Counted from the stretch's first letter, positions 16,517-24,035 are shown. The stretch is 38,031 bases of DNA from an uncultured Clostridia bacterium (GCA_934255545.1 CAKQOE010000023.1:1-38031); one strand, 5' to 3'. Program-made: numbers and translations. Notes: a model not told the origin generated them from the letters alone.

Positions 16517-16673
16517 GAAATATATTTCATACCTGCATAATATCAAAATTTGTTCATAAAACAATACGCTTGTCGTAATTAGCACGTTTTCTGTCGTAAC
16601 TGGTAAATAATTTATCTTAATTATCCTGTACAGTAATATTTTTACATATATACTTTACATGCGCCTGGCGCAT
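16517..16673. repeat. 157-bp promoter-containing direct repeat, copy A
   Basis: Copy A of a repeat matched at equal length by 21349-21505 in the same orientation. The central 90 bp or so appear identical, with only a few differences near the ends. It ends in the palindrome ATGCGCCTGGCGCAT (16659-16673). It contains the LytTR sites and promoter listed separately. Confidence 0.9.
16537..16604 (-). promoter_or_regulatory. LytTR-type (AgrA) binding site pair and promoter of the agrB operon
   Basis: Read on the minus strand, ACCAGTTACGACA (16604-16592) and the related TAATTACGACA (16581-16571) are direct repeats spaced 21 bp apart, two helical turns. Established AgrA sites are two imperfect 9-bp repeats with a 12-bp gap and a GTTA core, which fits well. 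Six bp further lies TTGTTT (-35, 16564-16559), a 16-bp spacer, and TATTAT (-10, 16542-16537). This is the layout of a class II activated promoter. The predicted leader before the 21-aa ORF is about 50 nt. Confidence 0.75.
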
Positions 16674-16692
16674 AAAATTACTTCAAAAAGTA

Positions 16693-16724
16693 CGATACAG
16701 GCAGTGTCACCACTGCCTGTATCG
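16693..16724 (-). terminator. Terminator of the broken AAA/DUF1703 gene
   Basis: A perfect 14-bp inverted repeat (CGATACAGGCAGTG and its complement) with a 4-nt loop. On the minus strand it is followed by TACTTTTTG. It lies directly after the stop at 16746 and would insulate the agrB operon promoter from upstream readthrough. Confidence 0.75.
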
Positions 16725-16745
16725 CTTAAGATATTTACTTATTTT

Positions 16746-18138
16746 TTACTTTTCCATTTTTTCTATTACGCAAGTATGCGTCTTAGTTTCCTTATCATAA
16801 TTTATCCCCGCAAGCAGCAGGTTTCCGTGATAGTCAGCCAGAGCAGCTGTGTAATTTTTCTCTTTTATCTGCGCTATCGCTCCCTCTGCGCTCTTGTCGT
16901 ATTTCAGCTCTATCACTGCAGCCGGTTTATCCGCGTGGAGCCTGCGCGGTATGAGGCAGTTTCCTTGACGCTGCCACAGACTCAGCAACTCCGTGCCAGT
17001 CCATCGTGCTTATTGCGTTTACATATTCCAATGAGACTTCCTTATTTGGTATCGATACCGTCCGTTCCGGTTCATAATAGCTCAGATATCCAAGATGCAC
17101 CAGCAATGTCAATACGTCATCCTTCACCGCAAACGTAGTCATATCGTTACTGAACGTTCCCGTATTTATCGTGACGTTCCCGCCTCCAAGCATATCTATA
17201 ACTGCTTCTTTCAGCCCGTCCATGTTCATCTGGATATATATTTTCAACGCTTCATATGTTTCGGTACGATTCCAGTATGTTCCGAACTTATGGTGCAGCA
17301 TCGCTTCTACGACTGATTTTGGATTGTACATCGAAATCTCTTTCATACCGTCGCTTGAATAGCTTACCAGCTTATATCCGTCATACCATGATTCCGCTTC
17401 CTCAAAATCCATATTATACTCATTGCACAGCTCGCGAACCTCTTCATGCGTAAAACCAAAGTACTCAGTCATATTTCCGGGATCTGCCATGGAATACTCA
17501 CTGAACATATTGAGCGCTGAATGTGTTCCGTATTTCTTTATCGGCAGTATCCCCGTCATGTAAGCTAAAGCTACGTAAGATTTATCCTTGAGCCATGTTC
17601 TTATAAAATCCAGGTACTTTTTCTGCGCCTCCAGATCGTTTTTATACTCACGGAATATACAATCCCATTCATCTATCAGGATAACAAAACAGCGACCTGT
17701 TTCATCAAATATATCCTGCATCGCAAACACAATATTATCAAACGCAACATAGTCCGGATATGCTTTTTTAAGTTCACGTACCACACGCATCTGTAACATT
17801 TCAAGCATCTTGACTATGCTGCCTGAAATACTTAAAAAATCCTGCATATTTATCCTGATAACATCATATTTATTAAGATGCTCCCTGTACGACTCCGCAC
17901 TGCTTATATTAAGTTTGTCAAAAATTTCCGATGAATCCACCGAGCGATCATAATATGATGCCAGCATTTCTGCCGCCATTGATTTTCCGAAACGCCTCGG
18001 ACGGCTAACACAGACAAATTGCTGCTGCGTACCTATCAGAGCATTCGTCTTTTCTATAAGCCCGCTTTTATCTACATATATCTTAGAATTCAAACTTATT
18101 TCAAATGCCCTTGTCCCCGGGTTCAAATATACTCCCAA
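16746..18138 (-). pseudogene. Broken second copy of the AAA-ATPase/DUF1703 gene
   Basis: Highly similar to the intact copy at 12963-14555 over most of its length, with Walker A RPRRFGKS, Walker B ILIDEWD, and the C-terminal AVIELKYDKS segment in another frame. At 16956-16959 the sequence jumps across the equivalent of 13177-13370. That deletes 194 bp between two GCAG tetranucleotides and shifts the frame, so the upstream ORF ends after about 400 codons and the nuclease part is detached. The first metal-binding segment (GFADICLIP) is partly lost. The start is TTG in the position of the ATG of the intact copy. Confidence 0.88.
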
Positions 18139-18490
18139 TCTCCACACATCCTTCCTGCGCGCCCGGCGCGCATTTTACGCAGCTTCAGCTGCAATATAAA
18201 ATTCGACAGCGTAGTCCGCACAGCGGACGCAGGAAGGTAGCATCACTGCCTGTTGCGCCCACCTTCTGTATTTCCTGTTATTCATTTTACCATGGATCAC
18301 ACATCGCTAAAACATTTATTGACGTATATTCATTTCCAATACAAGCAACGGCTTACTGAACAAAACTGTCTTCGGAGCTTCTTTAAAACAGTGCTTACTT
18401 TAAATAACACAAGTATATACTTGTATGGTAAAATATATTTATAGATAGATTTTTTGTTCATTAACGAAATAAGATCATAGGAGACCGGTC
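18139..18490. other. 352-bp intergenic region between divergent AAA pseudogene and agrA
   Basis: From the left it holds a GC-rich palindrome (GCGCGCCCGGCGCGC near 18157-18171). Next is a roughly 60-bp insertion absent from the matching region of the intact copy, carrying GTCCGC-ACA-GCGGAC. Then comes the conserved upstream segment 18254-18327 with an extended -10 (TGGTAAAAT, 18292-18284, minus strand). The agrA promoter region follows. No ORF is credible. Confidence 0.55.
18409..18434 (+). promoter_or_regulatory. agrA promoter region with a perfect 16-bp palindrome
   Basis: ACAAGTATATACTTGT (18409-18424) is a perfect palindrome. It runs into TTGTATGGTAAAAT (18421-18434), whose TGG-TAAAAT is an extended -10. 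A -35 is not obvious. The same TTGTATGGTA-type stretch precedes agrC at 21524-21537. Confidence 0.5.
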
Positions 18491-19213
18491 ATGACATTTG
18501 TTTTCTGCGATGACAATAAAACATTTTTAGAATTCTTTATGAACCAGATACAAAATATTCTTAACGATATGGATAAAAAGGCACGGCTCGTCGGATACAA
18601 CAGCGGTGCGCAGCTTATCGAGCATATGAAAAGCGGGCAGCTCCACTCATCTGACGCTGTATTTCTCGACCTTGAGATGCCTGAATTTTCCGGATTTGAC
18701 ATTGCATCGCTTATAAACAGTATGCCTGACAGACCGGCTATAATATTTGTTTCAAATATGGACGATATGGTATATGAATCATTTACTTATCAGCCGTTTT
18801 GGTTTTTACGTAAATCGGATATGGTAAAGCTTCCTGAATTGATCAAAAAGCTCGCTGCACGCGCGGAGACGCGCGATCGTACTTATCCATTTGAGCAGGG
18901 CGGCGCAAATCATTCACTGCCTCTTTCAGACATAATTTACTTTGAAAGCCGCAACCATGCACTCAATATATATACTGCCGAAAAAACTTATATCCAGCGT
19001 CAGACCATCGCAAACGCCGCCGCTGCTACCGAGCCGTATTTTTTTGTAAGATGCCACGCATCATTTATTGTAAACTGCAAGCACATAACCGCTGTCAAAA
19101 AAGGTATCGTAACGCTTGATAATTCGATCGACATTCCTGTAAGCCGCAATAAACAGAAAGAAACGGAAGCAGCATACATGCATTACATCAGAAGCACGAT
19201 ACAGACACTATAG
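18491..19213 (+). CDS. agrA: AgrA/LytTR-family response regulator
   Basis: A 240-residue protein. The receiver domain (about 1-120) has acidic residues CDD (6-8), phospho-acceptor Asp60 in VFLDLEMPE, Ser in FVSN and Lys108. A LytTR DNA-binding domain (about 135-235) has YFESRNHALNIYT, RCHASFIVNCKHI and IPVSRNKQKE. It is the probable activator of the two LytTR-type promoters at 16.6 and 21.4 kb. AGGAGA lies upstream of the ATG. Unlike classic agr loci it is monocistronic and separated from the kinase gene by the second operon. The symbol is by function class, not strict orthology. Confidence 0.88.
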   Translation: MTFVFCDDNKTFLEFFMNQIQNILNDMDKKARLVGYNSGAQLIEHMKSGQLHSSDAVFLDLEMPEFSGFDIASLINSMPDRPAIIFVSNMDDMVYESFTYQPFWFLRKSDMVKLPELIKKLAARAETRDRTYPFEQGGANHSLPLSDIIYFESRNHALNIYTAEKTYIQRQTIANAAAATEPYFFVRCHASFIVNCKHITAVKKGIVTLDNSIDIPVSRNKQKETEAAYMHYIRSTIQTL

Positions 19214-19293
19214 CTGTTACTTTGCTCACACTTCCCACACGCCCGGCATATCATCTTCCATTTATTCTTTATTATTCCACTAATTTCAAAAGC

Positions 19294-19324
19294 AAAATAC
19301 CGGGGCTTCACACCCCGGCATTTT
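19294..19324. terminator. Bidirectional terminator between agrA and the second operon
   Basis: AAAATACCGGGG (19294-19305) pairs with CCCCGGCATTTT (19313-19324) around a 7-nt loop, with one mismatch. A and T runs on the two sides let it serve both convergent units. It resembles the terminator at 12437-12467 in sequence. Confidence 0.8.
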
Positions 19325-19335
19325 CATCTTATATA

Positions 19336-20124
19336 TTATTTTAAATTGTATTCATTCAGGCTATCAAGCTCTATCACCGATGTAGCTTTATATGCCTCGG
19401 TGAATGTATCGTAACCTTTTGTACAAATTTCCTGTATATTATGGATATCGTTCAATAATTTTTTCTTATCTTCAGACAACGTTCCTTTTTCCAGCTTATT
19501 TTCAGCGTTTTCTATGATATGTTCATCATCAGTCGTTTCCTCTTCACCTTGCTGCCCTTTCAATGCTGTTAGTTTCCACAAGCTTTCCTCTTTCTTCAGG
19601 TCCGCTTTAACATTCATTTTATCGCATGAATAACGTATTTTATACGATTCGCTGTTTTCATCATACTCTATCCATACGCTGCATCCAATCAAACGTGCTG
19701 ATGTTTTTACATGATTCCGTCCGTTGTAATAAAACGTATATACGGTATCAATGTCTACGATTCCAGATTTTACTGTATAGTCAACGGTTTCTTTGTATGT
19801 CTCGGAAAGCATATTTTCATTCAGCCATTTATAATTGTTTTTAGCTGTAAATTCATCGGACATAAATTTATCTACCTTTGCATTATATATCTCTGTCAGC
19901 TCTGTGATTTTCTTATCTGATAGCCTATCAGTTTTTCCGTTAGCCGAAACGAACTGTCCTATTGAACCCATCACTTCATAAGCGCCTGTCAGCGACTGCT
20001 CTATTTCATTTCTTTCTACTTTATCCGGTATAAAATATACAGTTCCAAGTAATATTCCAACGCATAAAAGCATTGCAATACATACTTCTATTTTAATATT
20101 AAAGTATTTACTATATTTGTTCAT
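19336..20124 (-). CDS. 262-aa anchored extracytoplasmic protein, last gene of the second LytTR-controlled operon
   Basis: One N-terminal transmembrane segment (about residues 12-31) is followed by an extracellular region. The middle (about 100-190) is beta-rich with an NTF2- or DUF4878-like feel (ETVDYTVKSGIVDIDTVYTFYYNG, then KADLKKEESLWKLTALKG). The last 60 residues are charged helices. No family can be assigned with confidence. The ribosome binding site is weak (AAAGAG). It follows the agrB remnant, in the place where the 162-aa protein follows intact agrB. Confidence 0.7.
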   Translation of the reverse strand: MNKYSKYFNIKIEVCIAMLLCVGILLGTVYFIPDKVERNEIEQSLTGAYEVMGSIGQFVSANGKTDRLSDKKITELTEIYNAKVDKFMSDEFTAKNNYKWLNENMLSETYKETVDYTVKSGIVDIDTVYTFYYNGRNHVKTSARLIGCSVWIEYDENSESYKIRYSCDKMNVKADLKKEESLWKLTALKGQQGEEETTDDEHIIENAENKLEKGTLSEDKKKLLNDIHNIQEICTKGYDTFTEAYKATSVIELDSLNEYNLK

Positions 20125-20158
20125 CTCTTTAAATATATAATATCAGATCATTCTTCTA

Positions 20159-20299
20159 TCAATTTCTTATGCATATGTAATTTATCAAATCGCCCAGTAT
20201 CAGTTCAATACCGTATTCATACACATCTGCGCTGTATTTTCTTTCCTCAATTATCCCTTTTGCAATTAGTTTTTCTGTTATTTTTTTACTTATACACAC
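20159..20299 (-). pseudogene. agrB 5' fragment (46 codons)
   Basis: From a possible GTG at 20299 the reading frame encodes ISKKITEKLIAKGII and then ERKYSADVYEYGIELILGDL, followed by INYICIRN and a TGA stop. This matches the first 45 or so residues of the intact AgrB at 15772 with only a few changes. Similarity ends abruptly near 20173. The catalytic His/Cys segment and all but the first membrane segment are missing, so it cannot process a peptide. No ribosome binding site is seen; it starts 9 nt after the stop of the 147-aa gene. Confidence 0.85.
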
Positions 20300-20307
20300 A
20301 ATTAAAA

Positions 20308-20751
20308 TTAAAGCTGCCTTACCCTCAGTTCGCCTGATATAATGTCGTTTCCTTTTCCATCTGTCATATCAGCAGACTCTAACATTACCTTATACTTATA
20401 GCTTCCTGCTCTTCTGTCATAGTAATCTACATAATGTTGTCCGCCTGCACCTACCGAAAACGTCAGGGCGACCTGTTCGCCTAAGAGTCCGCATCTTATG
20501 ATAGTTACATTTACATCTTGTTTACTATAATTATTAAACCATGCTCTTATATTGTTTCCACCATTATATTGTGCCGATAATTCACTTGTTGTGTAATTTC
20601 CATTGAAATTTAATTGGCTCTCATAATAAAGAAGACCTGTATGCTCTGAACGCATTACTAATACACTGATTACCGTTATGGTGGATATTAAAATTATAAA
20701 TATTATAGAAAATAAAATTATAAATTTTTTTGACTTTATATTTATTTTCAC
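20308..20751 (-). CDS. 147-aa exported or anchored protein, paralogue of the next gene
   Basis: A GTG start behind TAGGAGAG. A hydrophobic segment (about residues 11-33) is an anchor or uncleaved signal. The rest is a beta-rich domain of about 100 residues with NIRAWFNNYSKQDVNVTIIR, a GEQVALTFSVGAGGQHYVDYY stretch and a final GELRVRQL. The 155-aa protein upstream shares the same blocks in the same order (NIRVWFQN.GTQDVTVSLIR, LNFTVAAG, KGYLRVRQ). The pattern suggests a small beta-sandwich. Function is unknown. The two genes are 68 bp apart in one operon behind the LytTR promoter. Confidence 0.75.
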   Translation of the reverse strand: MKINIKSKKFIILFSIIFIILISTITVISVLVMRSEHTGLLYYESQLNFNGNYTTSELSAQYNGGNNIRAWFNNYSKQDVNVTIIRCGLLGEQVALTFSVGAGGQHYVDYYDRRAGSYKYKVMLESADMTDGKGNDIISGELRVRQL

Positions 20752-20819
20752 AACACTCTCCTATATCTAAAAGAGTCACAATTGACGCTTAAGGTAATTA
20801 TGATTCTTTTCCTTAAGTG

Positions 20820-21287
20820 CTAATTTGCATACTGCCTTACTCGTAAGTAACCTTTGATCTTGCTTCCGCTTGAAGTAGTAAGAATGACTTTATAATCACC
20901 TTTATCTGCATTATCAGAATGATATTCCTTATAAACATTTTTTCCTGCCGCTACTGTAAAATTAAGTACATTTTCTTCAGATAATCCTAACCATTTGTAC
21001 CTGATCAATGATACGGTTACATCCTGAGTTCCCTCATTTTGGAACCAGACTCTTATATTTTTACCTTCACCACTTACAGCTGATATTTTATCTACTGTAA
21101 AACTTCCCGAATTTGTGTATACGTTATCTTTATCATATAAATCAGACAATAAGGATATTTCATCTTCTGAAGTTATAAAGCGAGCACTATATAAATCATT
21201 TTCTGCTGCATTAGTTACAATTCCCATAGCAACAACCATAACTAAAACCAGACATATACTTACTGTTCTTTTAAAATATTTATTCAC
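20820..21287 (-). CDS. 155-aa secreted protein, first gene behind the second LytTR-type promoter
   Basis: A GTG start with AAGGAG upstream. A classical signal peptide (MNKYFKRTVSICLVLVMVV, with likely cleavage after VTNA near residue 27) precedes a mature beta-rich domain that is paralogous to the 147-aa protein. Conserved blocks are NIRVWFQNEGTQDVTVSLIR, NVLNFTVAAGKNVYKEYH and GYLRVRQ. The mature protein has no Cys. As the first product of a density-controlled promoter it may be a secreted effector. No known family was recognised. Confidence 0.78.
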   Translation of the reverse strand: MNKYFKRTVSICLVLVMVVAMGIVTNAAENDLYSARFITSEDEISLLSDLYDKDNVYTNSGSFTVDKISAVSGEGKNIRVWFQNEGTQDVTVSLIRYKWLGLSEENVLNFTVAAGKNVYKEYHSDNADKGDYKVILTTSSGSKIKGYLRVRQYAN

Positions 21288-21348
21288 ACAAACTTTCTCC
21301 TTGTTCTAATAAAATTTATACTTTTACTTAGCTGCAACTTATTTTTCA

Positions 21349-21505
21349 GAAATATATTTCATGACTGCATAATATCAAAAATTGCTCATAAAACAATACG
21401 CTTGTCGTAATTAGCACGTTTTCTGTCGTAACTGGTAAATAATTTATCTTAATTATCCTGTACAGTAATATTTTTACATACATACTTTCCATGCGCCTGG
21501 CGCAT
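21349..21505. repeat. 157-bp promoter-containing direct repeat, copy B
   Basis: Matches copy A (16517-16673) without length change and ends in the same ATGCGCCTGGCGCAT palindrome (21491-21505). The few differences are at the two ends. The long identical core suggests recent duplication or strong constraint. Confidence 0.9.
21369..21436 (-). promoter_or_regulatory. LytTR-type binding site pair and promoter of the second operon
   Basis: It has the same layout as copy A. ACCAGTTACGACA (21436-21424) and TAATTACGACA (21413-21403) are 21 bp apart, followed by TTGTTT (21396-21391), a 16-bp spacer and TATTAT (21374-21369). It drives the 155-aa secreted protein gene starting at 21287, with a predicted leader of about 75 nt. 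Confidence 0.75.
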
Positions 21506-21523
21506 AAGTTACATTTCATTCTT

Positions 21524-21537
21524 TTGTATGGTACAAT
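21524..21537 (+). promoter_or_regulatory. agrC promoter core
   Basis: TTGTATGGTACAAT ends in an extended -10 (TGG-TACAAT). It differs at one of 14 positions from 18421-18434 upstream of agrA, suggesting matched expression of kinase and regulator. The -35 is weak (GTTACA at 18-bp spacing). Confidence 0.45.
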
Positions 21538-21572
21538 AACATTACTTATTTCAGGAGAGGAATGTAATATTT

Positions 21573-22880
21573 ATGAGGTTGCTTTGGGAATTGTTTGTAA
21601 ATATGCTTCAGGTATTCATATTATCTGATTTTCTTATACGTTACTTTAGATTCAAAAACAGTGCTCCTGCCTTCAGATACGGCAGCGCTGTATTGTTTTG
21701 CGTATCGGATTTTGCTGCTATCTCTGTACTTTCATCTACAGCGCCTTTTGAGACTGCTTCCGCGGCAGCTACCGCAGCTTTAATGATAATTTTCAGCGTC
21801 GCGGCGCTTAAAGGCAGCGCATTTGAAAAGGTATTCATATCGCTGATGGCGGTATCGGCGGCTATAATAACCGCTTCCTTTACAGGATTTGTGCTCAGCA
21901 TAATACGAGGCAGCGATACTGTAACGATATTCTCTGTGCTTGATCCTGTACGCATGGCTGCTATGCTCATCTCCCAGCTTCTTTTGTTCACTGCGCTGCG
22001 GCTTATGCTTTATCTGCGCCGTAATTCAGGATTTACATTTACTGAATTCATGCTGCTTCTGCTCATGCCGTCGCTCTCGCTTGCAGCCATGACCGTGCTC
22101 ATCCCGGCTGCGCTCAACGACCGCGAACTTCAGCGAACATGCACTGTAGTCGTGATAATAATTGCTGTAATGAATATTATTGCATGCATATTATTCGTAC
22201 ATATATGCCGGTCCAACCGGCTCAGGGAAAATTACTCTTTGCTGAAATTTCAGTACGAAAGCGAACAGAAACGCGCCGAGGACGTTAAGGAGCTGTACTT
22301 GCAGATCAGAAGCATGCGCCACGATATGAAAAATCATCTTTCTACAGTGAATATCCTCGCCTCGCAGGGCAAATGCAACGAAATATACGATTATACTTCC
22401 GACCTTATCAATGATAATTCATATATAAACAAGATATTTATATTTACAGGAAACGATCTGCTCGACGCTGTAGTAAATATGAAGTTTTCCATCGCTGAAA
22501 ACCTTGGAATATCATGCAGTGCGCATATAGACCGGGATATAGGAACAGGGATGCCGTTCAGACCTACAGACACGAGCGTCCTTCTGGGAAATCTGCTCGA
22601 CAACGCTCTTGAGGCTGCCGCCGCGTCAGAAAGAAAATTGATGTTACTGAATATTGTCAACAGAAACGGATCGCTGTACATAATCGTATCAAATACCATC
22701 GCCGCTTCCGTGCTCGACAACAATCCTAAGCTTCAGACATCAAAACCCGATAAGGAACTTCACGGCTTCGGCATTAAGAACATAAATAAAATAGTCAGAT
22801 CATATAACGGCATCATCAACTATTCAGAAGACGGTGACATTTTCAGTTGTGATATACTTATTCCGTTTTTAAGATCATAA
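21573..22880 (+). CDS. agrC: AgrC-like GHKL sensor histidine kinase
   Basis: A 435-residue protein. Six or so hydrophobic segments fill residues 1-212 (sensor). Next comes a coiled linker and the H-box RSMRHDMKNHLSTVN with His250. The GHKL ATPase domain has the N-box LLGNLLDNALEAA (Asn344) and the G-box HGFGIKNINKIV (about 397-408). Family members sense the cyclic peptide made by AgrB/AgrD and phosphorylate an AgrA-like regulator. AGGAGAGG lies about 13 nt before the ATG. It is transcribed divergently from the second LytTR-controlled operon and ends at a strong hairpin. The symbol reflects family and context. Confidence 0.87.
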   Translation: MRLLWELFVNMLQVFILSDFLIRYFRFKNSAPAFRYGSAVLFCVSDFAAISVLSSTAPFETASAAATAALMIIFSVAALKGSAFEKVFISLMAVSAAIITASFTGFVLSIIRGSDTVTIFSVLDPVRMAAMLISQLLLFTALRLMLYLRRNSGFTFTEFMLLLLMPSLSLAAMTVLIPAALNDRELQRTCTVVVIIIAVMNIIACILFVHICRSNRLRENYSLLKFQYESEQKRAEDVKELYLQIRSMRHDMKNHLSTVNILASQGKCNEIYDYTSDLINDNSYINKIFIFTGNDLLDAVVNMKFSIAENLGISCSAHIDRDIGTGMPFRPTDTSVLLGNLLDNALEAAAASERKLMLLNIVNRNGSLYIIVSNTIAASVLDNNPKLQTSKPDKELHGFGIKNINKIVRSYNGIINYSEDGDIFSCDILIPFLRS

Positions 22881-22918
22881 ATATTTTCTATATCGATTCA
22901 TCTGCAAATTACTTCAAA

Positions 22919-22962
22919 CAGACTCAGCCACTCCGTACCGCTCCGGCGTGCTTATTGCGTTT
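22919..22962 (-). pseudogene. 44-bp fossil of a third AAA/DUF1703 gene copy
   Basis: About 38 of 44 bases match the segment of the other copies near 16977-17020, in the same orientation. In the minus-strand frame it still reads AIST....GVAES, as in NAISTMDWHGVAES. Nothing else of the gene remains. It lies between the agrC stop and the agrC terminator hairpin. Confidence 0.7.
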
Positions 22963-22970
22963 GATATACG

Positions 22971-23020
22971 AAGATCCGCCCCGCAGTCATCGGGTATGAT
23001 AATGACTGTGAGGCGGACCT
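22971..23020. terminator. Terminator between convergent agrC and aroE
   Basis: AAGATCCGCCCCGCAGTCAT (22971-22990) pairs with ATGACTGTGAGGCGGACCTT (23002-23021) with a few mismatches, around an 11-nt loop. TCTATTTTAC follows on the plus strand. It is strong enough to serve both strands. Confidence 0.75.
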
Positions 23021-23098
23021 TCTATTTTACTATTATATCTGTTTTGCGTATTTAAAAATGCATCATACCGGCCCTGCATACGCAGCGCCTGAATAACA

Positions 23099-24010
23099 TC
23101 ATGCTTTCTGCTCGTCACCGAAAACAGCCTTGAACATGTCGTCGCCCGGCGCTTCCAGCCCCGTCCATATATTGAACGCCATCTTGCCCTGATGGAGCAG
23201 CAGGCTCTGACCGTTTACGATATCGCAGCCCATAGACTCAGCCGCTTCCAGCAGCTTCGTCTTTCTCGGATTATATATAACGTCTGCTACGAGCATGCCG
23301 CTGTGCAGCATGGCTGTATCTACAGGCGTCATATCCTGCTGAGGAGGCATGCCGACATTTGTAGCGTTTACAAGCACATCAGCCTTATCTATATACTGAG
23401 CGAGCGTTTCATCCAACGGAACGGGAACGCAGCAGTCGCATACGAGTTTATTGAGCTTATCGCACAGCTCTTCTGCGCGCTTCATTGTACGGTTCGCAAG
23501 GTATATCTTTTTCTCGCACGCCGGGATGCCCTGCTCACGCCCGGCATCGTCAGCCGCAGCCTTGCGTGACGCAAGCACCGTCATGATAGCGCGCGAAACA
23601 CCGCCTGCGCCCACTACGACAAATGTGCTTTCTGCAACATTAACGCCTTTGTCAGCCTCAAGACCGCGAACGAAGCCTTCGCCGTCAGTATTGAAGCCCT
23701 TCATCTTGCCTTCCGTTATTTTTATGGTATTTACGGCGCCGATGATCTCAGCCGTCCTGTCTATCTCATCAAGATATTTCATGACATCCAGCTTGTACGG
23801 GATAGTGATCGTCAGTCCCATATAGTTCATTTTTGAAATGCCGCGTATAACGTCACCGAAGTCTTCTTCTTTTATGTTCATCGGATAATAATACGCGTCA
23901 AGACCAAGCTTTTCATAAGCCGCGTTCATCATCGCCGGCGACTTGCTGTGACCGATATCAGTTCCGATTATCGCGCCGAGTTTCGTATCTACTCCTATAT
24001 TCCTTATCAT
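23099..24010 (-). CDS. aroE: Shikimate dehydrogenase
   Basis: A 303-residue NADP-dependent enzyme that reduces 3-dehydroshikimate to shikimate in aromatic amino acid synthesis. Visible motifs are GHSKSPAMMNAAYEKLGLDA (substrate site), TIPYK with catalytic Lys, NTDGEGF, the Rossmann loop GAGGVSRAI, NATNVGM, and the C-terminal QSLLLHQGKMAFNIWTG. GGTGG precedes the ATG. The coding region ends in a ceiling of GC-rich DNA unlike the adjacent island. It could be a quinate/shikimate-type paralogue (YdiB-like); the SDR and TTT neighbours leave a catabolic role open. Confidence 0.92.
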   Translation of the reverse strand: MIRNIGVDTKLGAIIGTDIGHSKSPAMMNAAYEKLGLDAYYYPMNIKEEDFGDVIRGISKMNYMGLTITIPYKLDVMKYLDEIDRTAEIIGAVNTIKITEGKMKGFNTDGEGFVRGLEADKGVNVAESTFVVVGAGGVSRAIMTVLASRKAAADDAGREQGIPACEKKIYLANRTMKRAEELCDKLNKLVCDCCVPVPLDETLAQYIDKADVLVNATNVGMPPQQDMTPVDTAMLHSGMLVADVIYNPRKTKLLEAAESMGCDIVNGQSLLLHQGKMAFNIWTGLEAPGDDMFKAVFGDEQKA

Positions 24011-24035
24011 TTATTCCACCAATATTTCATAATTC

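Noticed and set aside
16517..21505. CRISPR array from the repeated segments
   Set aside because: Only two copies, 157 bp long and 4.8 kb apart, with genes between them.
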